This document shows positions 1 through 8,874 of a DNA stretch of 64,000 nt, piece after piece. Positions within the stretch are counted from its first letter, which is position 1, and each line of letters opens with the position of its first letter. Source of the DNA: CAWAPS01 sp963783945 (GTDB lineage Bacteria; Actinomycetota; Acidimicrobiia; Acidimicrobiales; Palsa-688); contig CAWAPS010000024.1 of NCBI GenBank assembly GCA_963783945.1, positions 310,001 to 374,000 of the forward strand. The letters run 5' to 3'. The notes beneath the pieces were generated by a model. It ran no database searches. It was given only the letters and a program-made list of their open reading frames with translations, and was not told the DNA's origin. Made by a program: the position numbers and the translations under genes.

Positions 1-1478
1 CTCGGGTAGATCCGAGCGAAGCTTTGACGGGCGAAGGCCCAGGTGTGGCCGCCGGGACCCTGATAGGTGTGCACCACGATGCCGGCTCGACCGGCTAGGA
101 GAGCCAGGTGGCGGGCCGCGCTGAGGCCGGCGCGGTCACCCGTGCCGGCTGCGAACCAGCCTTCGAGGTGCGGGAAGCGGCCCCCGGCCAGGATCTGGCT
201 GGGGTCGAACCTCCGAGCCGCCACCGGGTCTCCCCCATAGAGGTACCGGAGAGTGGCTTCGGGTCCCCCATGGCTTGGCGCGGGTTCACCGGCCACGTCG
301 ACGAAGCTGCCGAAAACTCGTGGATTCTCGATAGCCAGTCCTATGGCACACGTACCCCCCTCCGAGAAGCCCACCACACCCCACCGGGCCGGATCGAGGC
401 CGACTCCAAGGGTTTGGTCGACCCAAATGGGTACGTCATCGGCCAGGTAGCTTTCGGCCGCCCCCTGCGGTCCGTTGACGCATTCCGTGTCCCGCCCACC
501 CCGACCGTTCTCGTCGACGAAGATCATCACGGGCGCTGACCCACCGTGGTCGCGGGCCCATGCGTCGGCGAGAGGAACGACCTGACCTGCGGTAACCCAG
601 TCCTGGGCCGAACCCGGCAGGCCCGTCAGCATCAAGAGCACCGGCAAGTCCCGGGGGGGCGCCTTGAAGTAGGCGGGGGGCAGCCACACCCATGCCGAAT
701 CCGCTGGGAACGTATCCGGATCGCCAGGTATGGATATCGGCCCGTACAGACCTGTCCGCAGCACCGAGATTCCCTTCTCGGTGCGGACCAGTCCGGCGTC
801 GAGGGAGTGAAGGTGGATCTCCTGATACACCCGGTGAGCCGTGACCTGTCCCTCTACCGGCCGGTCGAGCAGTGCGCCGACGGTCGGCCAATAACCGTAG
901 TGGGAGTTGATCAGGAGGAACGCCGACACCAAGGCGACCGGGGCGGCGAGGGCCCGGACGACGCGGATGGCGCGGGCTCCCGTCCACCACCCCGTTACCC
1001 CCACGCCTACCGCCCACACTCCCAGCCACGTCCACACCAGGAACGAGGGGGGGTAATGGTCAGCAACCAAGCCGGTCGCGCTCAGCCACCAATGCGCGGC
1101 AGCCACAACTACCGTAGCCGCCACGGCGATTCCGGCGCCCCAGGTGAGCCACCAACGGCGCGGCCGGCCGGCAACGCCTGCCACGATGCCCACGCCGGCG
1201 ACGGCGGTGACGCCCAGGACCAGGCCTCCGGTGTCCACTACCACCTGGTCGGCCAGTCCCGCCCACACGAGGACGACGGCCACGACCCCGGCCGCGATCA
1301 GCGCCAGCGCTCCTGGCCAGCCGGCCACCAGGTTCCACAGCCGTCCGGGTCGGGACGAGCCGGACGGGATAGGACTGACCCACGGTCTCCGGTGTCGAGA
1401 TCCTACGCCGATGGACCCCGCTTCCTGATGGCGGTTGCACGGGCTATGAAACGAGTCGTTGTGGGCCTTCGGGTCCAT
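1..1478 (-). CDS. Membrane-anchored alpha/beta-hydrolase esterase (3' end beyond the window)
   Basis: The reading frame is open from an ATG at 1478 down to base 1, so the C-terminus is off the window; about 492 residues are visible. The first ~45 residues are polar. Several hydrophobic stretches follow (for example ALALIAAGVVAVVLVW and AGIAVAATVVVAAAHWW), giving about four membrane segments. An extracytoplasmic esterase-D type domain comes next, with PVLLMLTGLPGSAQDW, the nucleophile elbow GFSEGG (Ser codon near 365) and the catalytic-His region GGHTWAF near the visible end. This matches the putative-esterase (antigen 85-like) fold with an N-terminal membrane region, common in actinobacteria and usually acting on envelope lipids or esters. 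The substrate is unknown. No clear Shine-Dalgarno precedes the ATG, so a downstream GTG near 1328 is possible. Confidence 0.8.
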   Translation of the reverse strand, partial: MDPKAHNDSFHSPCNRHQEAGSIGVGSRHRRPWVSPIPSGSSRPGRLWNLVAGWPGALALIAAGVVAVVLVWAGLADQVVVDTGGLVLGVTAVAGVGIVAGVAGRPRRWWLTWGAGIAVAATVVVAAAHWWLSATGLVADHYPPSFLVWTWLGVWAVGVGVTGWWTGARAIRVVRALAAPVALVSAFLLINSHYGYWPTVGALLDRPVEGQVTAHRVYQEIHLHSLDAGLVRTEKGISVLRTGLYGPISIPGDPDTFPADSAWVWLPPAYFKAPPRDLPVLLMLTGLPGSAQDWVTAGQVVPLADAWARDHGGSAPVMIFVDENGRGGRDTECVNGPQGAAESYLADDVPIWVDQTLGVGLDPARWGVVGFSEGGTCAIGLAIENPRVFGSFVDVAGEPAPSHGGPEATLRYLYGGDPVAARRFDPSQILAGGRFPHLEGWFAAGTGDRAGLSAARHLALLAGRAGIVVHTYQGPGGHTWAFARQSFARIYP

Positions 1479-1683
1479 CCGGTGTCATCGTAGGGACAAC
1501 CGTCAACCTCCGGGGAGCAGCGGCTGCCGGGCCCGGAGCCGAAGATGCCGCGACCCGGCGAAGATCCGGTCCGGCGGTTCTCCATGTCATCTCCATCGTG
1601 TGTCCATATACAGTGCACCTCGTTGCCCTTGGATGCTGCACAGGGTCCCGGGGACCCGGCGGGATCAGACGACGACGGGGCTT

Positions 1684-1775
1684 AGGGCCAGCCACGAAAC
1701 AACTTGACGCAATTCTCTTGTAAACATGCATGTCGTGGCACAGGACTCGTTCCAGGTTGTTTCGTGGCGGGCCCT
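1684..1775. repeat. Interspersed inverted-repeat element, copy A
   Basis: The left arm at 1684-1703 reads AGGGCCAGCCACGAAACAAC. The right arm at 1756-1775 is its reverse complement except for one base, and the 13 bp GCCACGAAACAAC / GTTGTTTCGTGGC are perfect. The 52-nt centre holds a 10-bp palindrome, ACATGCATGT. A homologous copy is at 46231-46320, and the shared sequence runs on past the right arm (TAAACCG-TTCG). It sits between the divergent esterase and the gene at 1893. It is non-coding and could be a MITE/REP-like mobile element or a structured RNA. The rest of the 1479-1892 gap, apart from the nested palindrome that follows, shows nothing recognisable. Confidence 0.85.
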
Positions 1776-1860
1776 TAAACCGGTTCGAGCCACAGGCAGC
1801 GCCAAACGACTCTGGTCAGCAGCCTCGTTTGGCGCAGGCAATTCTGCGAACCGGTTTAAG
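1774..1860. repeat. Nested double palindrome beside copy A
   Basis: The outer arms CTTAAACCGGTTCG (1774-1787) and CGAACCGGTTTAAG (1847-1860) are perfect 14-bp inverted repeats. Inside them GCGCCAAACGA (1799-1809) pairs perfectly with TCGTTTGGCGC (1825-1835). The structure ends about 32 bases before the GTG start at 1893, so it lies in the promoter or leader of that gene. It could fold as a long leader hairpin or be a regulator-binding region. Confidence 0.75.
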
Positions 1861-1892
1861 CTTGCGGACTTATGCGATCGAGGAAGGGCACC

Positions 1893-2585
1893 GTGAGGAT
1901 CACCCTGGTCAACCAGTCGAAGCTGGTCTCTGATGCCGAGATCGAGACCATAGCCCGAGCCTGCAACTCGCAACTTCAGAACGAAGTCGGGGCGGCCTGG
2001 GAGATCAGGGATCCGTTGACCGTCTCGGCCGGGGCAGATCCGGCCGCCTACCAGTTCTCGTTCGTCGACGAGATCACCGAGGCCCCCGGGGCCCTCGCCT
2101 ATCACTACGTCGACGAGAAGACCGGGATGCCGGCGGGAAAAATCGGGGTCAAGGTCACCCACGACGCCGGGGTGTCGCTTTCGAGCACCACAAGCCACGA
2201 GACCGTGGAACTGCAATGCGATGTCTTCTGTGCGTCATGGTCGTACAGCGACCGCCTGCAATGCCTGGTCGCCACCGAGGCGTGTGATCCTGTTCAGAGC
2301 CAGAGCTACCACATCAACGTCCAGGGGACGCCGGTCGAGGTGAGCAACTTCGTAACCCCGTACTATTTCACAGACGATGCTCTGAGCCACCCCCTCGACC
2401 ATCTCGACGTCCTGCAGCAGACGTTCGAGATAGCTCACGGTGGTTACCAGATGCAGGCCAAGGCCGGGTCGGTCCAAAACGTGTTCGCAGACGACTTCAA
2501 TCCTGAGTTACGCCGGGCCAAGGAAGCGGGCCGAGGTCGAACCTTCTGGAGGCATGTCACGATGGCACTCGTAATGCAGGGATAG
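1893..2585 (+). CDS. Conserved hypothetical protein with an SHE...E...DP motif (possible metalloprotein)
   Basis: This is a 230-residue cytoplasmic-looking protein with no signal peptide. I chose GTG 1893 because AGGAAGG (1881-1887) lies at good spacing before it; an in-frame ATG at 1872 lacks such a site. The central segment TTSHETVELQCD, then EACDPVQSQSY and a VSNFVTPYYF block, resembles a group of uncharacterised proteins with a histidine/glutamate pair followed by DP (usually SHE-x-LE-x-x-x-DP). That pattern suggests metal binding or a degenerate peptidase, but the classical HExxH is absent. The protein ends 2 bp from the convergent GH63 gene. Function is unknown. Confidence 0.65.
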   Translation: MRITLVNQSKLVSDAEIETIARACNSQLQNEVGAAWEIRDPLTVSAGADPAAYQFSFVDEITEAPGALAYHYVDEKTGMPAGKIGVKVTHDAGVSLSSTTSHETVELQCDVFCASWSYSDRLQCLVATEACDPVQSQSYHINVQGTPVEVSNFVTPYYFTDDALSHPLDHLDVLQQTFEIAHGGYQMQAKAGSVQNVFADDFNPELRRAKEAGRGRTFWRHVTMALVMQG

Positions 2586-2587
2586 AT

Positions 2588-5296
2588 CTAGCGTGGTTCG
2601 TAGGGCTGGGCAACCGGCCGAATCGGGCCGTGCAGGACCTCAGCCGGTTCGATCCAGCCGAACAACTGGACCAGCCGGGCGACCGTGCCGGTCCAACCGG
2701 TCTGATGGCTGGCGCCCAGACCGGCTCCATTGTCGCCGTGAAAGTACTCGTGGAACATCAGCAGGTCTCGCCAGTGCGGATCGCGCTGAAACGTCGCCGT
2801 GCCGCCATAAACCGGGCGGCGGCCGCTGTCGTCGCGCCGGAAGATCGATATGAGACGATTGGCGATCTCTCTGGCCACCTCGAACAGGGTCATTTGGCAC
2901 CCCGAGCCGGTTGGGCACTCGATCGTGAACTCGTCACCGTAGTAGAGGTAGTAGTTGAGCAGGGCTCTGATGATAAGCAGATTGATGGGAAACCAAACCG
3001 GACCGCGCCAGTTGGAGTTTCCACCGAACAGTCCGCTGTTTGACTCGGCAGGCAGGTACTCAACCCGGAACTCCTGTCCATGCACGGCGAAGACGTACGG
3101 TTCGTCGAGATGGCTTCTGGACAGTGACCGTATCCCGTGCGGGCTGAAGAAGCGGTCCTCATCCAGCATGCGGGCCAGGACCCGGCGAAGTTTCGGCTCG
3201 TCGAGGATGGACAGGATGAGCCGGCCGTCCACGCCGGGCAGGAGGGGGTCGGCTACCCCGGTGAGCAGGTCGGCGTAGCGCTCGTAGTGGTACCGGGCCC
3301 GGGCAGCCAGACTGGGGAAGCGCTCGACCGCGTCGCGGGGAATGATCGAGACGGCACAGAAGGGAATCAGCCCCACCATCGAGCGCACTTTCAGCCGGGT
3401 GGCTGACCCGTCGGGCAATCGGAGCACGTCGTAGTAGAACCCGTCTTCTTCGTCCCACATCTCGTCGTCGGACTGGCCGACCTTGTCCATGGCGCCCGCA
3501 ATCCAGAAGAAGTGCTGGACGAACTTGAGGGCTAGATCCTCATAGCTCGAGTCCTCGGCTGCCAGGATGAGGGCCAGGTCCAGCATGTTCTGGCTGAACA
3601 GCGCCATCCAGGCCGTGCCATCGGCCTGTTCGAGGTAGCCTCCCGTCGGCAAAGGGGCGCTTCGATCGAACACCCCGATGTTGTCCAAGCCGAGGAACCC
3701 CCCCTCGAACAGGTTGCGACCGGCTGGATCCTTGCGGTTGATCCACCACGAGAAGTTCAGGAGCAGCTTCTTGAATGAGTCCCGCAGGAACGTTCTGTGC
3801 AGCTCCGAGCGCGGCCCGGCCCCCGCAGCGTAAGCAAACAAGGTGGCCCAGGCGTGCACCGGCGGGTTGACGTCCCCGAAGTTCCACTCGTAGGCCGGGA
3901 TTTGACCGCTCGGGTGCAGGTAGACGTCGCTGATCATGAGCTCGATCTGGTGGCGGGTGAACGCGGGGTCGACCATGCCGAGCGCCACGCAGTGAAAAGC
4001 CAGGTCCCAGGCGGCGTACCAGGGGTACTCCCAGCAGTCGGGCATGGACAATATATGGCCGTTCTGCATGTGAAACCACTGCTGGTTGCGGATATCCCCC
4101 CGCTTGGGAGAGCGCAATGGGTGACCGTCGTGCTCCTGCAGCCATCGGTCGAGATCGAAATAGTAGAACTGTTTGCTCCACAGCATTCCCGCCAGCGCCC
4201 GCCTCATGATCATGGCGTCGTCGGCTGTGACCGCCGGCGGGGTTATCGACTGGTAGAACTCATCGGCCTCGCTCCGGCGACTGGCCATCACGGCGTCGAG
4301 ATCGGGGCCCAGCTCCCCGCCCTCGATCGGAGCGGCGTCGGGCCGGCGCAACCGCCATCGGAGACTGATGGTGGCGCCGCCAGGTACGACCAGGCGGTGG
4401 CGCGCCGCCGCCTTGGTTCCGGTCCCGGCCGGATTGACCGCGCCCAATCGTCCGTGCACCACATAGTCGTTGATCCCGTCCTTGACGAATGGCGCCCCGT
4501 CGTCGGTGCCGAAGACCCGCGCCGAGTTGGTTTCATTGTCAGTGAAGAGACATTCGGCTGATTCGTCGACGCACAGAACCCGCGGCCCCAGCGTCTCGTG
4601 GTCGGCCAGGATTCGCCCCGGCGCATCCATGGCAAGGGCGGGGAGACGGGCGGTGAGCCCCGGGAACCAGGTGTTGCGAAACCAGATGCAAGCCAGTACA
4701 TCGAGGGGCGCGTCCTGGGCCCCCCGGTTGGTCACCGTTACTACCGCCACGATGTCCTCGGGATCGGCCTTGGCGTATTCAATCTCGATATCGAAATAAC
4801 GGTCTTCGGCGAACACCCCCGTGTCCAATAGCTCATACTCGAAATCGTCGCGGGTGCGGCCGCGGTTGGTGCTCACCAACTCGTCATACGGATAGGCGGC
4901 CTGTGGGTATTTGTAGAGCATCCGCATGTAGGAGTGGGTGGGGGTGCTGTCGAGGTGGAAGTAGTACTCCTTCACATCCTCCCCGTGATTGCCTTCAGAA
5001 TTCGTGAGGCCGAAGAATCGCTCTTTCAGGATCGGATCCGCCCCGTTCCACAGAGCCAGCGAGAGGCACAGGTTCTGTTGGTCGTCACTGATTCCGGCGA
5101 TACCGTCCTCCCCCCACCGATAAGCCCTCGAGCGAGCCTGATCATGGGTGAAGTAGCTCCAGGCGTCGCCTCGTTCGCTGTAGTCCTCCCGGACGGTGCC
5201 CCACTGTCGGTCGCTGAGATACGGGCCCCACTTCCGCCAGGGGACGTTATCGACGTCAGCTTCCTCCAGGCGTTCTCCCTCGGCCGTTCCGCTCAC
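2588..5296 (-). CDS. GH63-family glucosidase-like glycoside hydrolase
   Basis: This 902-residue protein has no signal peptide. It has an N-terminal beta-rich region and a C-terminal (alpha/alpha)6-barrel with blocks typical of the bacterial GH63 group: NQQWFHMQNGHILSMPD, WEYPWYAAWDLAFH, EQADGTAWMALF and NWRGPVWFPINLLI. The family hydrolyses alpha-glucosidic bonds (processing glucosidase I in eukaryotes; glucosyl- or mannosylglycerate and related oligosaccharides in bacteria). A role in recycling an intracellular glucoside or compatible solute is an inference. It is divergent from gabD1 (239 bp between starts) and nearly abuts the gene at 1893-2585. Confidence 0.8.
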   Translation of the reverse strand: MSGTAEGERLEEADVDNVPWRKWGPYLSDRQWGTVREDYSERGDAWSYFTHDQARSRAYRWGEDGIAGISDDQQNLCLSLALWNGADPILKERFFGLTNSEGNHGEDVKEYYFHLDSTPTHSYMRMLYKYPQAAYPYDELVSTNRGRTRDDFEYELLDTGVFAEDRYFDIEIEYAKADPEDIVAVVTVTNRGAQDAPLDVLACIWFRNTWFPGLTARLPALAMDAPGRILADHETLGPRVLCVDESAECLFTDNETNSARVFGTDDGAPFVKDGINDYVVHGRLGAVNPAGTGTKAAARHRLVVPGGATISLRWRLRRPDAAPIEGGELGPDLDAVMASRRSEADEFYQSITPPAVTADDAMIMRRALAGMLWSKQFYYFDLDRWLQEHDGHPLRSPKRGDIRNQQWFHMQNGHILSMPDCWEYPWYAAWDLAFHCVALGMVDPAFTRHQIELMISDVYLHPSGQIPAYEWNFGDVNPPVHAWATLFAYAAGAGPRSELHRTFLRDSFKKLLLNFSWWINRKDPAGRNLFEGGFLGLDNIGVFDRSAPLPTGGYLEQADGTAWMALFSQNMLDLALILAAEDSSYEDLALKFVQHFFWIAGAMDKVGQSDDEMWDEEDGFYYDVLRLPDGSATRLKVRSMVGLIPFCAVSIIPRDAVERFPSLAARARYHYERYADLLTGVADPLLPGVDGRLILSILDEPKLRRVLARMLDEDRFFSPHGIRSLSRSHLDEPYVFAVHGQEFRVEYLPAESNSGLFGGNSNWRGPVWFPINLLIIRALLNYYLYYGDEFTIECPTGSGCQMTLFEVAREIANRLISIFRRDDSGRRPVYGGTATFQRDPHWRDLLMFHEYFHGDNGAGLGASHQTGWTGTVARLVQLFGWIEPAEVLHGPIRPVAQPYEPR

Positions 5297-5535
5297 GACC
5301 GGCTCCCGTGAGTCCGCTCCGGGCCTCGGTCATCAAGCTTCGTTCCGGCGACATCGTCCATGGAAGCAAATGATCGCACAACTCCGCGGACCGCCCCGAC
5401 GGCGGCCCTCGACAGGTCACCGGCTGCACTCCGGCATAGCCGGTCGCACTTCTCCCAGGGGAGCAATAGCCTGTAGCTCAACCCGCCCGTCCCCCAACCC
5501 ACGGACGAGATGTCCGGATTCCGAGAGGAGCCTCG

Positions 5536-6933
5536 ATGCCGATCGCTACTATCAATCCGGCCACCGGAGAGACGGTCAGGACCTTTCCCGAGCTCACCGA
5601 CGAGCAGATCGACGCCAGCCTGGCCACCGCCGCCTCGGTGTTTGCCGCCTACCGCCTGACGAGCTTTGCCGAGCGAGCCGGCTGGATGATGACGGCGGCT
5701 GGGATACTCGAGGATGAAAGGGACCAGGTAGCGATGCTCATGACGACCGAGATGGGTAAGCCCGTCTCGGCCGCCCGCCAGGAGGTCGAGAAATGCGCCA
5801 AGGCGTGCAGGTTCTACGCCGAACACGCGGCGGGTTATCTGGCCGATGAGGTAGCCGACGCCCATGCCACCGGGGCGGTCCGGGCCTACGTCACATACCA
5901 GCCGTTGGGGCCGGTGCTGGCCGTGATGCCGTGGAATTTTCCGCTCTGGCAGGTCATGCGCTTCGCCGCCCCGGCTCTCATGGCAGGGAATGTCGGCCTG
6001 CTGAAGCACGCGTCCAACGTGCCTCAAACCGCGCTGTTCCTGCAGGACCTCTTCGAGCGGGCCGGTTTTCCTAAGGGCGCGTTCCAGACGCTCCTCGTGG
6101 GATCGTCGAAGGTGGAGGCCATTATCGAGGACCGCAGGGTGGTGGCGGCCACCCTCACCGGGTCGGGAGCGGCGGGGTCCGCCGTGGCGTCGGCCGCCGG
6201 TAGGAACATCAAGAAGACGGTGCTGGAGCTAGGTGGCAGCGACCCGTTCGTCGTGATGCCCTCCGCTGACCTGCCTCGAGCCGCGGAGGTCGCCATGACC
6301 GCCCGCCTCTTGAACAACGGACAGTCGTGCATCAACGCCAAGAGAGTGATCGTCCACGAAGCGGTCTACGAAGAGTTCGAGCGCCACTTCGTCGAGGCGA
6401 TGTCATCGAGGGTGGTAGGTGATCCGATGGAGGACGGCACCGATGTCGGGCCGCTCGCGTCGGAACAGCAGGTGACCGATGTTTCGGAGCTCGTCGACGA
6501 CGCTGTGGGCAAGGGCGCGACCGTCCTATGCGGTGGCCAGCCCCTGCCAGGCAAAGGATTCTTCTATCCGCCGACCGTACTGACCGGCATCACAGAACAG
6601 ATGCGCGTGCACAAGGAGGAGGTGTTCGGCCCGGTCGCCACCCTGTACCGGGTCGACGGCATCGATGAAGCGATCGAGCTGGCGAATGTCACCGATTTCG
6701 GGCTAGGCGCGAACGTCTGGACCGAGGACGACCAGGAGCGGGCCCGCTTCACCCGTGACATCGAGTCAGGAATGCTCTTCGTCAACGGCAACACCACGTC
6801 GTTTCCGGAACTGCCTTTCGGGGGCATCAAAAGCTCCGGGTACGGCCGAGAGCTATCGTCGAACGGCATCAAAGAGTTCTGCAACGCCAAGACGGTGTGG
6901 GTCGGCGCTCATTCCGCCTCGACCGTCGAGTAG
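5536..6933 (+). CDS. gabD1: Succinate-semialdehyde dehydrogenase (GabD1 type)
   Basis: A 465-residue aldehyde dehydrogenase that oxidises succinic semialdehyde to succinate with NAD(P)+. It starts MPIATINPATGETV, the same opening as mycobacterial GabD1, and keeps the Rossmann segment MPWNFPLWQ, the general-base block LELGGSDPF and the catalytic cysteine in NNGQSCINAKR. The C-terminal ELPFGGIKSSGYGREL is also present. Length is normal. GAGAGGAG sits at the right spacing before ATG 5536. It probably feeds GABA or a branched TCA route into succinate. The gene is monocistronic as far as I can see. Confidence 0.9.
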   Translation: MPIATINPATGETVRTFPELTDEQIDASLATAASVFAAYRLTSFAERAGWMMTAAGILEDERDQVAMLMTTEMGKPVSAARQEVEKCAKACRFYAEHAAGYLADEVADAHATGAVRAYVTYQPLGPVLAVMPWNFPLWQVMRFAAPALMAGNVGLLKHASNVPQTALFLQDLFERAGFPKGAFQTLLVGSSKVEAIIEDRRVVAATLTGSGAAGSAVASAAGRNIKKTVLELGGSDPFVVMPSADLPRAAEVAMTARLLNNGQSCINAKRVIVHEAVYEEFERHFVEAMSSRVVGDPMEDGTDVGPLASEQQVTDVSELVDDAVGKGATVLCGGQPLPGKGFFYPPTVLTGITEQMRVHKEEVFGPVATLYRVDGIDEAIELANVTDFGLGANVWTEDDQERARFTRDIESGMLFVNGNTTSFPELPFGGIKSSGYGRELSSNGIKEFCNAKTVWVGAHSASTVE

Positions 6934-6992
6934 CGCCCAAAGCCCCTGCGGAGTGAAGGCCGGCGGCTGAGCCGCCGATGCCGGTCCCGCCG

Positions 6993-7655
6993 CTAGGGCT
7001 CACCCATTACGTGAAGGACGCCACCGTCGGCGTCATCAACCGACGAGCCGGGACAGCCCCGGTGCTCGGCCAGATGGTTGTGATGGGTCAACGGCTCGAC
7101 GTCTCCGTCGCCTACCGGCGGGCCAAACCAGGCGACAGCGTGTCCGATCTCGGCGCAGATACGAAGTAGAGGGGCGTAGCGCTCGGTCCACATGATCGAC
7201 GTGGGAGCGAGGCCGCCCCACCGTGGGTCGACCTTGATCCGGCCCACAACCCGGTCCCCCACCTCGGCCCGCCACCACCCGCCTCCTTCGGCCAGGAGCG
7301 CCACTCGTTCCGGCCGACCGGGCGACCACTCATAGCGGATCCGGACGGTCATCCCGCTGCCTTCGCCACTGAACGGGGCGGCGTAGCCGGGGCCGTCGGC
7401 GTCGAGCGCCCCCCACACGGAGAAGATGGCGATCTTGCCCTTGGGCTCCCAGCCCTGAGTCTGCAGGCCCAGATAGGCCGCCTCACCGCCGACCAGGCCT
7501 ACCTGGTGGCTCCAGAAGTAGCCCACTGGGGAGGGATCGGTGCGCGGCTCGACCATCCAGCGCATCTCGGCATAGCCGGACGGCGCTGAAGGCCAGGTCC
7601 ACGTCGTGTAGGTGCCAACCGGCAAGACAGGGGGGTGCCTTCGGAACAAGGCCAT
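6993..7655 (-). CDS. Hypothetical protein, possibly DUF3472-like
   Basis: About 220 residues, rich in Trp, Gly and aromatic residues, with no signal peptide. Segments such as VGYFWSHQVGL, AAYLGLQTQG and IAIFSVWGALDADG suggest a beta-sandwich similar to DUF3472 proteins; this is an impression from motif wording only. AGGAGG lies immediately before ATG 7655, too close for that codon, and 8 nt before TTG 7649, so initiation at the TTG (MFRRHPPVLP) may be the true start. The 3' end comes within 60 bp of the convergent gabD1. Confidence 0.5.
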   Translation of the reverse strand: MALFRRHPPVLPVGTYTTWTWPSAPSGYAEMRWMVEPRTDPSPVGYFWSHQVGLVGGEAAYLGLQTQGWEPKGKIAIFSVWGALDADGPGYAAPFSGEGSGMTVRIRYEWSPGRPERVALLAEGGGWWRAEVGDRVVGRIKVDPRWGGLAPTSIMWTERYAPLLRICAEIGHAVAWFGPPVGDGDVEPLTHHNHLAEHRGCPGSSVDDADGGVLHVMGEP

Positions 7656-7752
7656 CACCTCCTAGGCTGGCGCGTCGGCCCTTTCCGCCGCCACGTTACC
7701 GCGATGACGCCGGAACTCCGCTTGTGGCCGACGGGCGCCTAGGGTGGGCGCC

Positions 7753-7974
7753 ATGGTGATCTGGACGTATCTGGTCGTCGAGCAGCAGAGTTCCGGCTGG
7801 AGTCTCACCGGCGATTCCAGCCTTTCCTTCGCCGCGGGCGACGGCCTGGCTGCCGTCCTGACTGGTGCTGGCGAGAGGGGCTGGGAGCTGGCCGTCGCCC
7901 CCAGCGCGGCGTCTGCCGGCGCGGTGTACATCTTCAAGCGGCCCGCTGACATTGGCGAGGACGCTTCGGGGTAG
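7753..7974 (+). CDS. Small DUF4177-like protein
   Basis: A 73-residue protein beginning MVIWTYLVVEQQ, with GERGWELAVAP in the middle and VYIFKRP near the end. This is the layout of DUF4177-type proteins (W-Y-VV ... G-GWELV-V ... FKRP). It should fold as a small alpha/beta unit of unknown role. An in-frame GTG at 7744 would add three residues. It is divergent from the gene ending at 6993. Confidence 0.6.
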   Translation: MVIWTYLVVEQQSSGWSLTGDSSLSFAAGDGLAAVLTGAGERGWELAVAPSAASAGAVYIFKRPADIGEDASG

Positions 7975-8116
7975 TACCGCGGCCGCGCTCGGGCCGCCTC
8001 GCACCCCGTCCTTGATGCCGATCGAGGCGTGACCGGGTGGCCGAAGTCATCGGCCGGCGAAAATCCGTGTATCAGGCACGAGAGCGGGCGCTCTTACTCT
8101 CGATGCCTCAGTATCG

Positions 8117-8851
8117 GTGGACCGCATGATTTCTTCTGCAGTTTCATACTGGAGCGCGCGCAAGCGCACGATGGCCAAGGTGGTGGCCAAAGCGGTACCG
8201 GGGATGATCCTGGGGGGAATTATCCCGGGCCTGTGCTTCCTGGTCGGCCGGCGGGAGTGGGGGCTGGCCGGCGGGGTCGTGCTGGTGCTGCTGTGGAGTG
8301 GTGCCTACACGGCAGTTCGGTGGATTCGAACCAGATCCGTGTCGGGCCTCGTAATTCTCTATATCGTGGTGCTCCTCGCCCGAGGGGCGGTAGCCCTGGT
8401 AATGAACTCGGCCCAGTGGTTCTTCATCGCGCCGGCGGTGGTGACGGCCATCGGCGGATGCGTCTTCATCGGGTCCGCCCTGCTCGCGAAACCGCTCGTA
8501 GCTCCGGTGGTGAACGAGCTGATCCCGAACTCCGTCCTCGACCTCTCCGATCCCCGAGCCCGGGCGGCCATGATCAAGGTTTCTGCGCTCTACGGCGTCG
8601 AACAGCTGGTCAACGCTGCGGTGCTGATCCTGATGGTCAAGAGCCTCTCGACCACGCTCTATGTCGCCCTGCACGGCGTGGTGTCGTGGGCCATCATGGG
8701 CATCTGCATCCTGGCCGGCATCCCGATCGTGTGGAAGGACCTCAGGGCGGTGATCCATTGGGACCACTCAGGCGAGCAGCTCGAGTCGATGACCGGCGAG
8801 ACGGGCGAACTGCAATCACCTGCCGGGCCGGTTCTACAGCCGGAGCTCTAA
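8117..8851 (+). CDS. VC0807-like integral membrane protein
   Basis: About 240 residues with five to six hydrophobic segments (MILGGIIPGLCFLVG, GVVLVLLWSGAYTAV, GLVILYIVVLLARGAV, FFIAPAVVTAIGGCVFIGSAL, LVNAAVLILMVKSLSTTL, VVSWAIMGICILAGIPIV). The arrangement, including GSALLAKPLVAPV, resembles the VC0807/DUF3159 group of membrane proteins with no known function. Start choice is weak: GTG 8117, ATG 8126 and ATG 8171 are in frame and none has a convincing ribosome site. Confidence 0.6.
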   Translation: MDRMISSAVSYWSARKRTMAKVVAKAVPGMILGGIIPGLCFLVGRREWGLAGGVVLVLLWSGAYTAVRWIRTRSVSGLVILYIVVLLARGAVALVMNSAQWFFIAPAVVTAIGGCVFIGSALLAKPLVAPVVNELIPNSVLDLSDPRARAAMIKVSALYGVEQLVNAAVLILMVKSLSTTLYVALHGVVSWAIMGICILAGIPIVWKDLRAVIHWDHSGEQLESMTGETGELQSPAGPVLQPEL

Positions 8852-8874
8852 CGGGAAGGCCGGGGCCTGGGAGT

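Noticed and set aside
546..1493. Long plus-strand frame over the esterase
   Set aside because: It is Arg/Pro/Gly-rich with no motifs, opposite an esterase with clear GFSEGG and membrane segments.
1684..1775. Integron attC site
   Set aside because: The arms lack the RYYYAAC/GTTRRRY core pattern and no integrase or cassette array is present.
1774..1800. tRNA 3' end, because of GGTTCGAGCC
   Set aside because: No acceptor stem, anticodon arm or CCA can be placed around it; the string belongs to the palindrome.
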